Of a stretch of DNA of 53,594 nt, positions 31,396-39,377 are shown piece after piece. Numbering within the stretch: the first letter of the stretch is position 1; every line of letters starts with the position of its first letter. The translations under genes and the position numbers were made by a program. The notes under the pieces were generated by a model. That model did not search any database. It was given only the letters and a program-made list of their open reading frames with translations, and was not told where the DNA came from. Origin of the DNA: Actinomycetospora straminea (lineage in GTDB: Bacteria; Actinomycetota; Actinomycetes; Mycobacteriales; Pseudonocardiaceae); NCBI RefSeq assembly GCF_028737255.1, contig NZ_JAQZAN010000031.1, forward strand, positions 1-53,594, read 5' to 3'.

Positions 31396-32559
31396 GTGGC
31401 TACTGTGTCACGGATGCCCGCCCCCCGACGACGTGACGGTGCCCCGGTGCGGGCCCGGGCGGACGCGTGCCCGGGGGCCTGGCGTCGTCACGACGCCGCC
31501 GACGGGGCGCTCGCGCGGTTCCGCCCGGTGGGCGGCGCGATCGCCCCCGCGGAGCTGCGCCTCCTGGCGGATGCTTCCGACACCGCCGCCGACGCCGCCC
31601 CGCTCGAGCTCACGTCGCGGGGATCCTGGCAGGTGCGCGGCCTCACGGTGAAGGGTGCCGACGATCTCGCCGCGGCCCTCGCCGCCGTCGGCGGGCCCGC
31701 CCCGCTCCTCGACGACCAGGGCCGCGACGTGCCCTGCAGCGTCGTCGCCTCGCCGCGCTCGCGCGCGGTGGACGCCCCGGCCCGCGCGATCGCCGACGCC
31801 CTGCGCGGGCGCACCGACGTCCCCGGCCGCCTGCTCGTCGCCGTCGACGACGGCACCGGCGACGTCCTGGGCCTCGACGCCGACGTGGCCGTGGTGCTCG
31901 GGACTCCCGCACGCCTGCACCTCGCCGGCGCCCCCACCGACATCCCCGCCGCTGGCCCCACCGCTGGCCCCACCGCTGACCCGGCCGGCCTGGCCCTCGC
32001 CGCGATCGAGGCCTTCCTCGCCGTGCGCGGCGACGCCTGGCGCGTGGCCGAGGTGGGCGCCGCCGCCGTGCTCGGTGCGCTGCGCACTCGTGAGCAGAAA
32101 AGAGTGCTGGAGCACGCGGAAGTGCTCACGTGCGCGGAGCGCACCTGCGTCGAGGTCCTCCCCCGCCTGGGCGAGGTGACGCCCGCCGCCGCGCGGGTGC
32201 TCGCCGACCTCGGCGACGAGGGCGCGGCGCTGCGCGTCACGCCGTGGCGGACGGTGGTGCTGCGCGATCCCCCCGACGACGCCCGGGAGCGCCTCGCCGC
32301 CCACGTCGAGACCGGGCCGTCGCGCTGGGCGAGCCTCTCGGCCTGCGTCGGCGCGCCCCGGTGCGCCAAGTCGCACACCGACGTCCGCGGCGACCTCGCC
32401 CGCGCCGTCGCCACCGGCCGCGCGGGCGGGCTGCTGCACGCGCACTGGGTCGGCTGCGCGCGGGCCTGCGGCACGCCGGCGGGGCCGGTCGCCGTGGTCG
32501 AGGGCACGCCCGGCGGTACCTATCGCACGATCGTCCGAACAGGGAGGGTGTCGGGGTGA
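31396..32559 (+). CDS. cobG: Precorrin-3B synthase CobG
   Basis: 387 aa from GTG 31396 (an ATG at 31414 is an alternative). CobG is a sirohaem/nitrite-reductase-like [4Fe-4S] monooxygenase that converts precorrin-3A to precorrin-3B in the aerobic pathway. The ferredoxin-like half-domain is ARFRPVGGAIAPAELRLLA; the cluster motif is SACVGAPRCAKSHTDVR...HWVGCARACGTP (C-x5-C and C-x3-C). Between residues ~185 and 200 is a GPTAGPTAD repeat linker, and near 230-245 a hairpin element with atypical codons. The stop overlaps the cobH GTG (GTGA). Presence of cobG marks the oxygen-dependent route. Confidence 0.92.
   Translation: MATVSRMPAPRRRDGAPVRARADACPGAWRRHDAADGALARFRPVGGAIAPAELRLLADASDTAADAAPLELTSRGSWQVRGLTVKGADDLAAALAAVGGPAPLLDDQGRDVPCSVVASPRSRAVDAPARAIADALRGRTDVPGRLLVAVDDGTGDVLGLDADVAVVLGTPARLHLAGAPTDIPAAGPTAGPTADPAGLALAAIEAFLAVRGDAWRVAEVGAAAVLGALRTREQKRVLEHAEVLTCAERTCVEVLPRLGEVTPAAARVLADLGDEGAALRVTPWRTVVLRDPPDDARERLAAHVETGPSRWASLSACVGAPRCAKSHTDVRGDLARAVATGRAGGLLHAHWVGCARACGTPAGPVAVVEGTPGGTYRTIVRTGRVSG
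32082..32135. repeat. In-frame palindromic element inside cobG
   Basis: Arms 32082-32096 and 32123-32135 pair over 13 bp with a two-base TC bulge; the loop holds a second small inverted repeat (GTGCT at 32104, AGCAC at 32111). In the cobG frame it encodes RTREQKRVLEHAEVLTCAE with ACT, CGT, AAA, AGA and GAA codons that stand out against the gene's G/C-ending usage. Confidence 0.8.
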
Positions 32560-33212
32560 GCGAGACGACGGAGAGGTCGGCCGTCCCCTCCTACGTCGCC
32601 GACGGGCCGGAGATCTACCGCCGGTCGTTCGCGATCATCCGCGCCGAGGCGGACCTCGCGCACCTGCCCGAGGACGCCCACGACACGGTCGTCCGCATGA
32701 TCCACTCCTGCGGGATGGTCGACCTCGCCGCCGACACCGAGGTCTCCCCCGGTGCGGTCGCCGCCGCCCACGCGGCCCTGCGCGGCGGGGCGCCGATCCT
32801 CTGCGACGCGATGATGGTCGCGAGCGGCATCACGCGGCGCTTCCTGCCCGCGGACAACGAGGTGCTCTGCACCCTGCACGATCCGCAGGTCCCCGACCTC
32901 GCCGCCACCCTGCACACCACCCGCAGCGCCGCCGCCCTCGAGCTGTGGCGCGAGCACCTCGACGGCGCGGTCGTCGCGATCGGCAACGCCCCGACCGCCC
33001 TGTTCCGCCTGCTCGAGATGATCGAGCAGGGCGCGCCCCGCCCGGCCGTCGTGCTCGGGCTGCCCGTCGGGTTCGTCGGGGCGATGGAGTCGAAGGCGGC
33101 GCTCGTGGGTCATCCGGCGGGGCTGGAGCACGTCGTCGTCCACGGCCGCCGCGGCGGCTCGGCGATGACGGTCGGCGCGGTCAACGCGCTCGCGCTGGGG
33201 GCGCGGCCGTGA
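32556..33212 (+). CDS. cobH: Precorrin-8X methylmutase CobH
   Basis: 218 aa. CobH moves the C11 methyl group to C12, producing hydrogenobyrinic acid. The signature blocks are present: EIYRRSFAIIRAEADL, VVRMIHSCGMVDLA (with the catalytic His), GAPILCDAMMVASGITR, AIGNAPTALFRLLEMI and VLGLPVGFVGAMESK. GTG 32556 overlaps the cobG stop (GTGA) and is preceded by AGGGAGGG seven bases upstream. Its own stop overlaps the cobIJ start in the same way. Third position in the plus-strand cob operon cobG-cobH-cobIJ. Confidence 0.95.
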   Translation: MSETTERSAVPSYVADGPEIYRRSFAIIRAEADLAHLPEDAHDTVVRMIHSCGMVDLAADTEVSPGAVAAAHAALRGGAPILCDAMMVASGITRRFLPADNEVLCTLHDPQVPDLAATLHTTRSAAALELWREHLDGAVVAIGNAPTALFRLLEMIEQGAPRPAVVLGLPVGFVGAMESKAALVGHPAGLEHVVVHGRRGGSAMTVGAVNALALGARP

Positions 33213-34711
33213 CCGGCACCCTCTACGGCGTGGGCGTCGGCCCCGGCGACCCGTCGCTGATGACCGTGCGCGCCGTCGACCTCGTCCGCGGCGCCGACGT
33301 CGTCGCCTACCACTGCGCGCGCCACGGCCGCTCCCACGCGCGCGGGATCGTCGCGCAGTACCTCGGGACCCAGGTCGAGGAGCAACTCACCTACCCCGTC
33401 ACCACAGAATCGACCGACGACTACCAGGGCCGCCTCGACGCCTTCTACGCCGAGGCCGCCGCCCGCCTGGCCGCGCACCTCGACGCCGGCCGCGACGTCG
33501 TGGTGATCGCCGAGGGCGACCCGTTCTTCTACGGCTCGTACATGCACCTCCACAAACGCCTCGCCGACCGCTACCCCACCGAGGTGGTGCCCGGCGTGAC
33601 GTCGGTGGCGGCCGCGGCGGCGGCGCTCGGGCGCCCGCTGGTGGAGCGCGACGAGGTGCTCACCGTCCTGCCCGGCACCCTCCCGCCCGACGAGCTCGCC
33701 GCGCGCCTCGCCCAGACCGACGCCGCGGCGGTGATGAAGCTCGGGCGCACGTTCACCGGGGTCCGCGCGGCGCTCGCGACGTCGGGGCGGCTCGACGAGG
33801 CCTTCTACGTCGAGCGCGCCTCCACCGACGCGCAGCGCACCGCCCCGCTCGCCGACGTCGCGCCCGACTCGGTGCCGTACTTCGCCGTGGGCGTCGTGCC
33901 GTCGCGGGTGCACGCGGACACGACGCCGACCGCGCGCGCGGAGACCGCCGCCCTGATCGACCGGGAGGTCGACGGCCACCGCCTCGGCGACGTGGTCGTC
34001 GTCGGCCTCGGCCCGGGCGCCCGCGACCGCCTGACCCCCGAGGCCGCCGCCGCGCTGGCCGCCGCGGACGACGTCGTCGGCTACGCCACCTACACCGCCC
34101 GCGTGCCCCCGAACCCACGCCAGCGGGTGCACGCCTCGGACAACAAGGTGGAGTCCGAGCGCGCCGCGTTCGCCCTCGACCTCGCCCGCGGCGGCCGGCG
34201 GGTGGCCGTCGTGTCGTCCGGCGACCCGGGGGTGTTCGCGATGGCGTCGGCGGTCGTCGAGGTCGCCGCCGCCGACTACCCCGACGTGCCCGTGCGCGTC
34301 GTCCCGGGCGTCTCGGCCGCCCAGGCCGTGGCCGCCCGCGTCGGCGCCCCGCTCGGGCACGACTACGCGATGATCTCCCTGTCCGACCGCCTCAAGCCGT
34401 GGGAGGTCGTCGAGCGCCGGCTGGCCGCGGTCGCCGACGCCGACATGGCGGTCGCGCTGTACAACCCGGCGTCGCGGTCGCGGACCTGGCAGGTCGAGGC
34501 CGCCCGCGACCTGCTGCTCAAGTACCGCGACCCGTCGACGCCCGTGGTGGTCGGCCGGGACGTCGACGGGCCGGAGGAGTCGGTCCGCGTGGTGCGGCTC
34601 GCCGACCTCGTCCCGGGCGAGGTGGACATGCGCACCCTGCTCATCGTCGGCGCCTCGACGTCGCGCTGGCCCGCGCCGGGCACCGTCTACACGCCGCGCC
34701 GCTACGGCTGA
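33209..34711 (+). CDS. cobIJ: Fused precorrin-2 C20-/precorrin-3B C17-methyltransferase CobIJ
   Basis: 500 aa, the size of the mycobacterial CobIJ fusion. Residues ~1-245 are CobI (LYGVGVGPGDPSLMTVRAV, EGDPFFYGSYMHL, VVPGVTSVAAAAAALGRPL), an SAM-dependent C20 methyltransferase acting on precorrin-2. Residues ~255-500 are CobJ (VVVVGLGPGARDRLTPEA, VSSGDPGVFAMASAVVE, RVVPGVSAAQAVAARVGAPLGHDY), which methylates C17 with ring contraction. Both halves keep the SAM-binding GxGPGD-type loop, although the CobJ loop reads GLGPGARD. GTG 33209 overlaps the cobH stop. A hairpin begins at the stop codon. Confidence 0.94.
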   Translation: MTGTLYGVGVGPGDPSLMTVRAVDLVRGADVVAYHCARHGRSHARGIVAQYLGTQVEEQLTYPVTTESTDDYQGRLDAFYAEAAARLAAHLDAGRDVVVIAEGDPFFYGSYMHLHKRLADRYPTEVVPGVTSVAAAAAALGRPLVERDEVLTVLPGTLPPDELAARLAQTDAAAVMKLGRTFTGVRAALATSGRLDEAFYVERASTDAQRTAPLADVAPDSVPYFAVGVVPSRVHADTTPTARAETAALIDREVDGHRLGDVVVVGLGPGARDRLTPEAAAALAAADDVVGYATYTARVPPNPRQRVHASDNKVESERAAFALDLARGGRRVAVVSSGDPGVFAMASAVVEVAAADYPDVPVRVVPGVSAAQAVAARVGAPLGHDYAMISLSDRLKPWEVVERRLAAVADADMAVALYNPASRSRTWQVEAARDLLLKYRDPSTPVVVGRDVDGPEESVRVVRLADLVPGEVDMRTLLIVGASTSRWPAPGTVYTPRRYG

Positions 34712-34887
34712 TCCCCCTCCAGGGGGATCCAGTTCCAGTCCTCGCCCGGCCGGACGCGGGCGACGAGCCGGCCGCAGGTCGGGCAGAAGATCTCGTCGGC
34801 GGCCATGAACTCGTTGCCGGAGTCGAAGTTGGTCACCACCCACGCATGCTGGCGTCCGCCCAGGCACAACCACTGCTCGTCAGCCAT
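34702..34887 (-). CDS. Small zinc-ribbon-like protein
   Basis: 61 aa, unrecognised. IFCPTCGRLVARV holds a CxxC knuckle, and an N-terminal WLCLGGRQHAWVV supplies one more Cys and a His, compatible with a single metal site. The start ATG is 34887. The last three codons overlap the end of convergent cobIJ by 10 bp and lie in the shared terminator hairpin. Trp-rich C-terminus (GEDWNWIPLEGD). Related small proteins occur in actinobacteria without known role. Confidence 0.6.
   Translation of the reverse strand: MADEQWLCLGGRQHAWVVTNFDSGNEFMAADEIFCPTCGRLVARVRPGEDWNWIPLEGDQP
34710..34729. terminator. Hairpin at cobIJ 3' end
   Basis: GATCCCCC (34710-34717) and GGGGGATC (34722-34729) pair perfectly around TCCA, beginning at the cobIJ stop codon. 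It also covers the 3' coding end of the convergent small gene, so it may end both messages. Confidence 0.7.
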
Positions 34888-34899
34888 CCCCGGATCGTG

Positions 34900-35190
34900 T
34901 CAGGCGACCTGGGTCAGCGTCGCCGACTCGTAGGGGCGCGTCTCCCACTGGTCGAGCGGGAGGTCGGCGACGGAAGCGAACAGCTCCTGCGCGCCGGCGG
35001 CCATCGCCTCCGGCGACGCCCAGACGGAGATCGCGACGATCCGCGAGCCGTCGGCCTCCTCGAACGCGCCGATCTCGTCGAGACCCTCGATGTGCGCCGA
35101 GGCCTCACGGATGACGGACATCGCCGCGAGCATGTCCTCGCGGTGCTCGGGCTTGGGGAAGTGGACGACCTGGAACAGGACGCGGGACAT
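34900..35190 (-). CDS. Antibiotic-biosynthesis-monooxygenase-like (dimeric alpha/beta barrel) protein
   Basis: 96 aa from ATG 35190, which has GAGGAG at good spacing. MSRVLFQVVHFPKPEHREDMLAAMSVI, GLDEIGAFEEADGSRIVAISVWAS and AGAQELFASVADL follow the ferredoxin-like pattern of ABM-domain proteins. Such small proteins include haem-degrading and quinone-forming monooxygenases, and many of unknown role. The frame is open upstream to an ATG at 35292 that overlaps the VOC stop (ATGA), so a 130-residue form is possible. Cotranscribed with the VOC gene. Confidence 0.7.
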   Translation of the reverse strand: MSRVLFQVVHFPKPEHREDMLAAMSVIREASAHIEGLDEIGAFEEADGSRIVAISVWASPEAMAAGAQELFASVADLPLDQWETRPYESATLTQVA

Positions 35191-35288
35191 CGGTTCTCCT
35201 CGGGGTGAGCTGTGGACGAGCTGGCGTGCGGTCTCGAGGGCCGCGCCCCACAGCGCGTGCAGGACGCGGCGCCCCGAGACCCCGGTGG

Positions 35289-35645
35289 TCATGCCCAGAG
35301 CCCCACGGGGTTGCCGTCGGGGTCGGCGACGACGGCGATGCGGCCGTAGCCCCCGGGCAGCTCCATGGGGGGCAGGAGGGTGGCGGCGCCGAGGTCGCCG
35401 GCGCGGGCCAGGTCGCCCTCGAGGTCGTCGACCCGCACGTAGATCTTCACGCCGGTGTCGCCCGGGCCCTGCGACGGGCTGATGCCGCCGGGGATCGCGT
35501 CGTCGCCGGCGCCGGTGTCGACCATCGCGTAGCCCTCCATCGACGGGTCGTCGCTGGTCGTCCAGCCGAACAGGGCGCTGTAGAACTCGCGGATCTTCTC
35601 GGGCGCGGTGCTGGTGATCTCGAAGTACGCGACGGGCTGGCCCAT
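35289..35645 (-). CDS. VOC-family (glyoxalase/bleomycin-resistance fold) protein
   Basis: 118 aa. PVAYFEITSTAPEKIREFYSALFGWTT and IAVVADPDGNPVGLW are the two halves of the VOC metal-binding fold; VKIYVRVDDLEGDLARAGDLGA lies between. The metal ligands of glyoxalase I are only partly matched (Glu in YFEIT), so the activity is open. A clear GGAGG precedes the ATG. Its promoter region holds TTGACA and CTAACG repeats, suggesting control by a regulator not encoded next to it. First gene of a probable two-gene transcript with the ABM-like protein. Confidence 0.83.
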   Translation of the reverse strand: MGQPVAYFEITSTAPEKIREFYSALFGWTTSDDPSMEGYAMVDTGAGDDAIPGGISPSQGPGDTGVKIYVRVDDLEGDLARAGDLGAATLLPPMELPGGYGRIAVVADPDGNPVGLWA

Positions 35646-35674
35646 GGTGACCTCCTGAGTCGGTTGGTGTGCGG

Positions 35675-35706
35675 CTAACGTTAGTATCTGCTTTCGTTAG
35701 CTGTCA
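35675..35706 (-). promoter_or_regulatory. VOC promoter with CTAACG operator repeats
   Basis: On the minus strand TTGACA (35706-35701) and TAACGT (35682-35677) are 18 bp apart. A perfect CTAACGTTAG palindrome (35675-35684) covers the -10 and a second CTAACG copy (minus strand, from 35700) lies next to the -35, as for a repressor pair. The segment is much AT-richer than its flanks. Confidence 0.6.
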
Positions 35707-35744
35707 AGGGACAGTTCGGGTTTGAGGCCGGGCATACTCGACGC

Positions 35745-38534
35745 GTGCGGCGCTTCCGCCGGTCCCCTCCCCGCCGGCCCCTCGACGCGGTCGAGCTCGC
35801 GGAGGCGGCCGCCCTCGGCGATCTCGTCGCCGTCGTGTGCGTCCTGACGCGCCTCTTCCCGATCGGCCCGCTCGGGACGGTCATCGCCGCGTTCCCGGCG
35901 GCGGTGCTCTCCGCCCGCCGGCCCGGGCGCACGGGGGCGATCGGGGTGCTCGTCGCCGTGGTCGTCGCCTTCCTCGTCGGCGGGGTCGGCCCGGCCGGGA
36001 GCGCTGCCTCGGCGGCGTCGCTGGGCTGGCTGCTCGGGGTGGGGGCCCGGCGCGGGTGGTCGACGGTGCGGACGGCGCTGACCGGCGTCGTCGTCCTCGC
36101 CCTGCCGACCTCGCTGCTCGGGACGGCGCTGCTCGCGCTGCTCGCCGCCTACCGCGAGCTCGTCCTCGACCAGCTGCGCACGTCGTGGAGCGGCATGGCC
36201 CGCCTCCTGCGCGGGGTCGGGGCGACCGACCACGTCATCGCCACCGGCGACCGGGTGGTCGCCGTCATCACCGGCTACTGGTGGGTGACCCTGCCCGCCG
36301 CGGCGGTCGTCGCCACGTTGTTCGGGGTCGCGCTCGCGGCGCTCGTGCTGGCGCGCCCGCTGCGCGCGGTGCGGCGCCTGCTGCCCACCGACCTCGCCGG
36401 CCGGCTGCCCACCGGGCACACCGAGGCCGCCGCGCCGCTGCCCCTGCGGCTGCGCGGCGTCGCGCTGCCCTCGGGCCCGCCGGTCGACCTGGACCTCGAC
36501 GCGGGCACGTTCGCCGTGGTCACCGGCCCGAACGGGGCCGGGAAGTCGACGCTCGGGCGCGTGGTGGCCGGGCGGCCGCCGGCGGAGGGCACCGTCGAGC
36601 GCCCGGGCGACGCGGGCCTCGGCGTGGTCGGCGGGACGGGGATGGTGTTCCAGCGTCCCGACAGCCAGGTGCTCGGCGTGCGCGCCGCCGACGACCTGCG
36701 CTGGGGTCTCCCGCCCGGCCAGGACGTGCCGGTCGACGCCCTGCTCGCGCGCGTCGGGCTCGAGGGCGCCGGCGACCGGGAGACGGCGACGCTCTCGGGC
36801 GGCGAGCTCCAGCGCCTGGCGGTCGCGGCGCTGCTCGCGCGCCGGCCCGCGGTCGTGGTCAGCGACGAGAGCACCGCGATGCTCGACCCGGACGGGCGCG
36901 AGGAGGTCACCGCCCTGCTCCGCAGCCTCACCCGCACCGAGGGCGTCGCCGTCCTGCACATCACCCACCACGACCCCGGATCCGCCGACGTCGCCGTCGC
37001 GCTGCCGGGCCCCGACCGCGCGCCGGCCGCCCCGCCCGGGTCGTGGGGCCCGCCCCGTCCCGCGGCCGGCGGCACGCTGCGCCTGCGCGGGGTCGACGTC
37101 GTCCACGACGCGGGCACCCCGTGGCGACGCCCGGTGCTCGCCGGCGTCGACCTGCGCATCCCCGCCGGACACACGGTGCTGGTCACGGGCCCGAACGGCG
37201 CCGGCAAGACGAGCCTCGCGTGGCTGCTCGCCGGCCTCGCCACCCCCGCCCGCGGCACCGCCACCCTCGACGGCGCGCCCCTGCGCAACGGGCGCGACGG
37301 CGCGCTGCTCGCCGTCCAGCACGCGCGCCCGGCCCTGCTGCGCCCGACCGTGGGAGAGGAGGTCGAGGACGCCGCCGGCGTCGGGCCGCGCACCGCCGAC
37401 ACCACCCTCGCCGCCCTCGGCCTCGACCCGGCGGTCTACCGCGACCGACCCGTCGACGAGCTCTCCGGCGGCGAGCAGCGCCGGGTCCTGCTCGCCGGGC
37501 TGCTCGGGGCGGGCCCGCGCGTGCTCGTGCTCGACGAGCCGCTCGCCGGGCTCGACACCGACGCCGCCACGGCCGTGCGCAACGCCCTGCGCGCGGCACG
37601 GGCGGCGGGGACGACGCTGATCGTCGTCACCCACGACACCGCGCCCCTGGCCGACCTCGCGGACGAGGTGCTGCACGTCGACGACGGGACGGTGTACGGG
37701 CCGCCGACGCTGGTGGGGCCGCACGACTCGGACCCCACCGTGAAGGAGCGACGCGGGCGCGGCGCGCTCGGGGCCGTGCGCACGCTGCCGCACCCCTCGC
37801 CGCTGCACCGGGCCTGGGCGGGGACGAAGATCGCGGCGCTAGGGCTGACCGCGGGCTGCCTGTTCGTCGACCCGACCTGGCCGACGCTCGCGGCCGCGAC
37901 CGCGGTGCTGCTGGTCGGGGCGGTCGCCGCCCGCCTGCCCCGCGGCGCCGTGCCCCGCCCGCCGCGCTGGCTGCTGTTCTGGCTGCCGGCGATCGTGCTC
38001 TCGACGCTGTCGACGCGCCCGCCGCTGGTCGAGGTGTTCGGCACCGAGCTGAGCATCGGCGGGCTGGAGCGGGTCGTGCTGTTCCTCGCGACGACGCTGG
38101 TCTCGCTGCTCGGGGCGGCGCTGCTCATCGCGACCACCCCGCTGGGCGCGTTCCCGCCGCTGCTCGAGCGGTTGGCACGGGTCGGGCGGCGGCTGCGCCT
38201 CCCGCTGCGCACGCCGACGACCGGGATCGCGCTGGGCCTGCGCCTCGTGCCGCTGCTGCTCGCCGAGGGCCGCACGTCCTGGCAGCTGCTGGGCCAGCGC
38301 CGGCCCGCGGGGCGGCAGTCGGTGCCGGTGCGCGAGCAGGTCCGCACGGGCGTGCGGACGGCGATGCTCGCCTGCGCCATGGCCGTGCGCCGGGCCGCCG
38401 AGACGGGCGAGGCGATCACCGCGCGGGGCGGCCTCGGGGCGGTCGCCGGCCCCGACCAGCGCCCGGGCCTCCGCGACCTCGTCCTGCTGCTCGTCGTCGC
38501 CGCCATCCTCGCCGTCGGGGTGCTGGCGTTCTAG
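35745..38534 (+). CDS. Single-polypeptide ECF-type transporter (membrane domain, two ATPases, EcfT)
   Basis: 929 aa. Domain order: a hydrophobic N-terminal domain (~25-215, about six helices, S-component/DUF2232-like); ATPase 1 with Walker A GPNGAGKS (~260), signature LSGGELQ (~350) and SDES Walker B; ATPase 2 with GPNGAGKT (~482), LSGGEQR (~573) and VLVLDEP; then an EcfT-like membrane domain (~685-929) ending with TARGG, matching the X-R-G coupling motif. This unites all four parts of an energy-coupling-factor importer. Mycobacterial relatives split the EcfT and the membrane-ATPase parts. Substrate is unknown; the cob neighbourhood makes cobalt or a corrinoid a guess. GTG start; convergent with cobK by 13 nt. 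Confidence 0.87.
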   Translation: MRRFRRSPPRRPLDAVELAEAAALGDLVAVVCVLTRLFPIGPLGTVIAAFPAAVLSARRPGRTGAIGVLVAVVVAFLVGGVGPAGSAASAASLGWLLGVGARRGWSTVRTALTGVVVLALPTSLLGTALLALLAAYRELVLDQLRTSWSGMARLLRGVGATDHVIATGDRVVAVITGYWWVTLPAAAVVATLFGVALAALVLARPLRAVRRLLPTDLAGRLPTGHTEAAAPLPLRLRGVALPSGPPVDLDLDAGTFAVVTGPNGAGKSTLGRVVAGRPPAEGTVERPGDAGLGVVGGTGMVFQRPDSQVLGVRAADDLRWGLPPGQDVPVDALLARVGLEGAGDRETATLSGGELQRLAVAALLARRPAVVVSDESTAMLDPDGREEVTALLRSLTRTEGVAVLHITHHDPGSADVAVALPGPDRAPAAPPGSWGPPRPAAGGTLRLRGVDVVHDAGTPWRRPVLAGVDLRIPAGHTVLVTGPNGAGKTSLAWLLAGLATPARGTATLDGAPLRNGRDGALLAVQHARPALLRPTVGEEVEDAAGVGPRTADTTLAALGLDPAVYRDRPVDELSGGEQRRVLLAGLLGAGPRVLVLDEPLAGLDTDAATAVRNALRAARAAGTTLIVVTHDTAPLADLADEVLHVDDGTVYGPPTLVGPHDSDPTVKERRGRGALGAVRTLPHPSPLHRAWAGTKIAALGLTAGCLFVDPTWPTLAAATAVLLVGAVAARLPRGAVPRPPRWLLFWLPAIVLSTLSTRPPLVEVFGTELSIGGLERVVLFLATTLVSLLGAALLIATTPLGAFPPLLERLARVGRRLRLPLRTPTTGIALGLRLVPLLLAEGRTSWQLLGQRRPAGRQSVPVREQVRTGVRTAMLACAMAVRRAAETGEAITARGGLGAVAGPDQRPGLRDLVLLLVVAAILAVGVLAF

Positions 38535-38547
38535 CGGAGCGGTGTCT

Positions 38548-39270
38548 TCAGGACACGCCTCCCACCGCCTCCGCCGCCGCGGTCACCGTCGCCACCGCCA
38601 GGATGCCGGCCGGCAGGGGCGGGCGGTCCACGAGCAGCACCGGCAGCGACCGCTCGCGGGCGGCGACGAGCTTGGCCTCGGTCGCGCCGCCGGAATCCTT
38701 GGCGACGACCAGCGTGATCGCGTGGCGCGCGAGCAGCGCCCGCTCGTCGTCGAGGGCGAACGGGCCGCGCGCCAGCACGAGCTCGCTGCGCGGCGGCAGC
38801 ACGGCGGGCGCCTCGATCGCCCGCACGAGGAACCACGCGTCGACGTCCACGAACGCCTCGACGCCCTGGCGGCCGGTCGCGAGCAGCACCCGCGCGCCGG
38901 CCGGGACCGCCGCCGCCGCGGCCGGGAGCGACGGCACGCGGGTCCAGCGGTCGCCCGGGCCCGCGGTCCACCCGGGCCGGCGCAGCACGACGAGCGGGGT
39001 GCCGGTGCTGGACGCGGCCGCCGCGGCGTGGTCGGTCATCGTCGCCGCGAACGGGTGGGTGGCATCGACCAGCACGTCGACCTCGCCCAGCGCCGCCGCG
39101 AGGCCCTCGACCCCGCCGAACCCGCCCGTGCGCACCTCCCCCGACGGCAGCCGGGGGTGGCGCGTGCGCCCGGCCAGCGACGTCGTCACCGCGTGGCCCG
39201 CGGCCGCCAGCCGCGCCGCCAGCTCCCGCGCCTCGGCCGTGCCGCCGAGCACGAGCACCCGCCGCGTCAC
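38548..39270 (-). CDS. cobK: Precorrin-6A reductase CobK
   Basis: 240 aa. RRVLVLGGTAEARELAARL is the CobK N-terminal motif; VDVLVDATHPFAATMTDHAAAA, VLLATGRQGVEAF and LVVAKDSGGATEAKLVAARE complete the family pattern. It reduces precorrin-6A with NADPH. The GTG overlaps the stop of a 36-codon ORF that itself overlaps the cobM stop, so cobL, cobM and cobK are translated as one chain. It is the last gene of the minus-strand operon and faces the transporter gene. Confidence 0.94.
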   Translation of the reverse strand: MTRRVLVLGGTAEARELAARLAAAGHAVTTSLAGRTRHPRLPSGEVRTGGFGGVEGLAAALGEVDVLVDATHPFAATMTDHAAAAASSTGTPLVVLRRPGWTAGPGDRWTRVPSLPAAAAAVPAGARVLLATGRQGVEAFVDVDAWFLVRAIEAPAVLPPRSELVLARGPFALDDERALLARHAITLVVAKDSGGATEAKLVAARERSLPVLLVDRPPLPAGILAVATVTAAAEAVGGVS

Positions 39271-39377
39271 GGGGACCCCGCCGCCCCGCGTCGCGTGATC
39301 AGCAGTGCGCTGGGCACCTCGACGGGACCCGCGAGGTGCCTCAGGTCCTCCTGATCTCCGGCACCGGTCGGGCTCAC
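39267..39377 (-). CDS. 36-codon ORF coupled between cobM and cobK
   Basis: GTG 39377-39375 overlaps the cobM TGA, and this ORF's TGA (39269-39267) overlaps the cobK GTG: GTGA at both ends. The peptide is VSPTGAGDQEDLRHLAGPVE... and matches no family I know. Its third-position G/C content is about 83%, lower than its neighbours. It may carry ribosomes from cobM to cobK through a strongly folded spacer, or encode a small functional peptide. Confidence 0.4.
   Translation of the reverse strand: MSPTGAGDQEDLRHLAGPVEVPSALLITRRGAAGSP
39313..39340. promoter_or_regulatory. Hairpin in the cobM-cobK spacer
   Basis: GGCACCTCG and CGAGGTGCC (39313-39321, 39332-39340) pair perfectly, and the enclosed ten bases add a further CGGG/CCCG pairing. 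It could regulate cobK expression or stabilise mRNA between the two coding regions. Confidence 0.55.

Noticed and set aside
31951..31980. GCTGGCCCCACC repeat in cobG as a regulatory repeat
   Set aside because: It is an in-frame Gly-Pro-Thr-Ala linker duplication in coding sequence, adequately explained as slippage.
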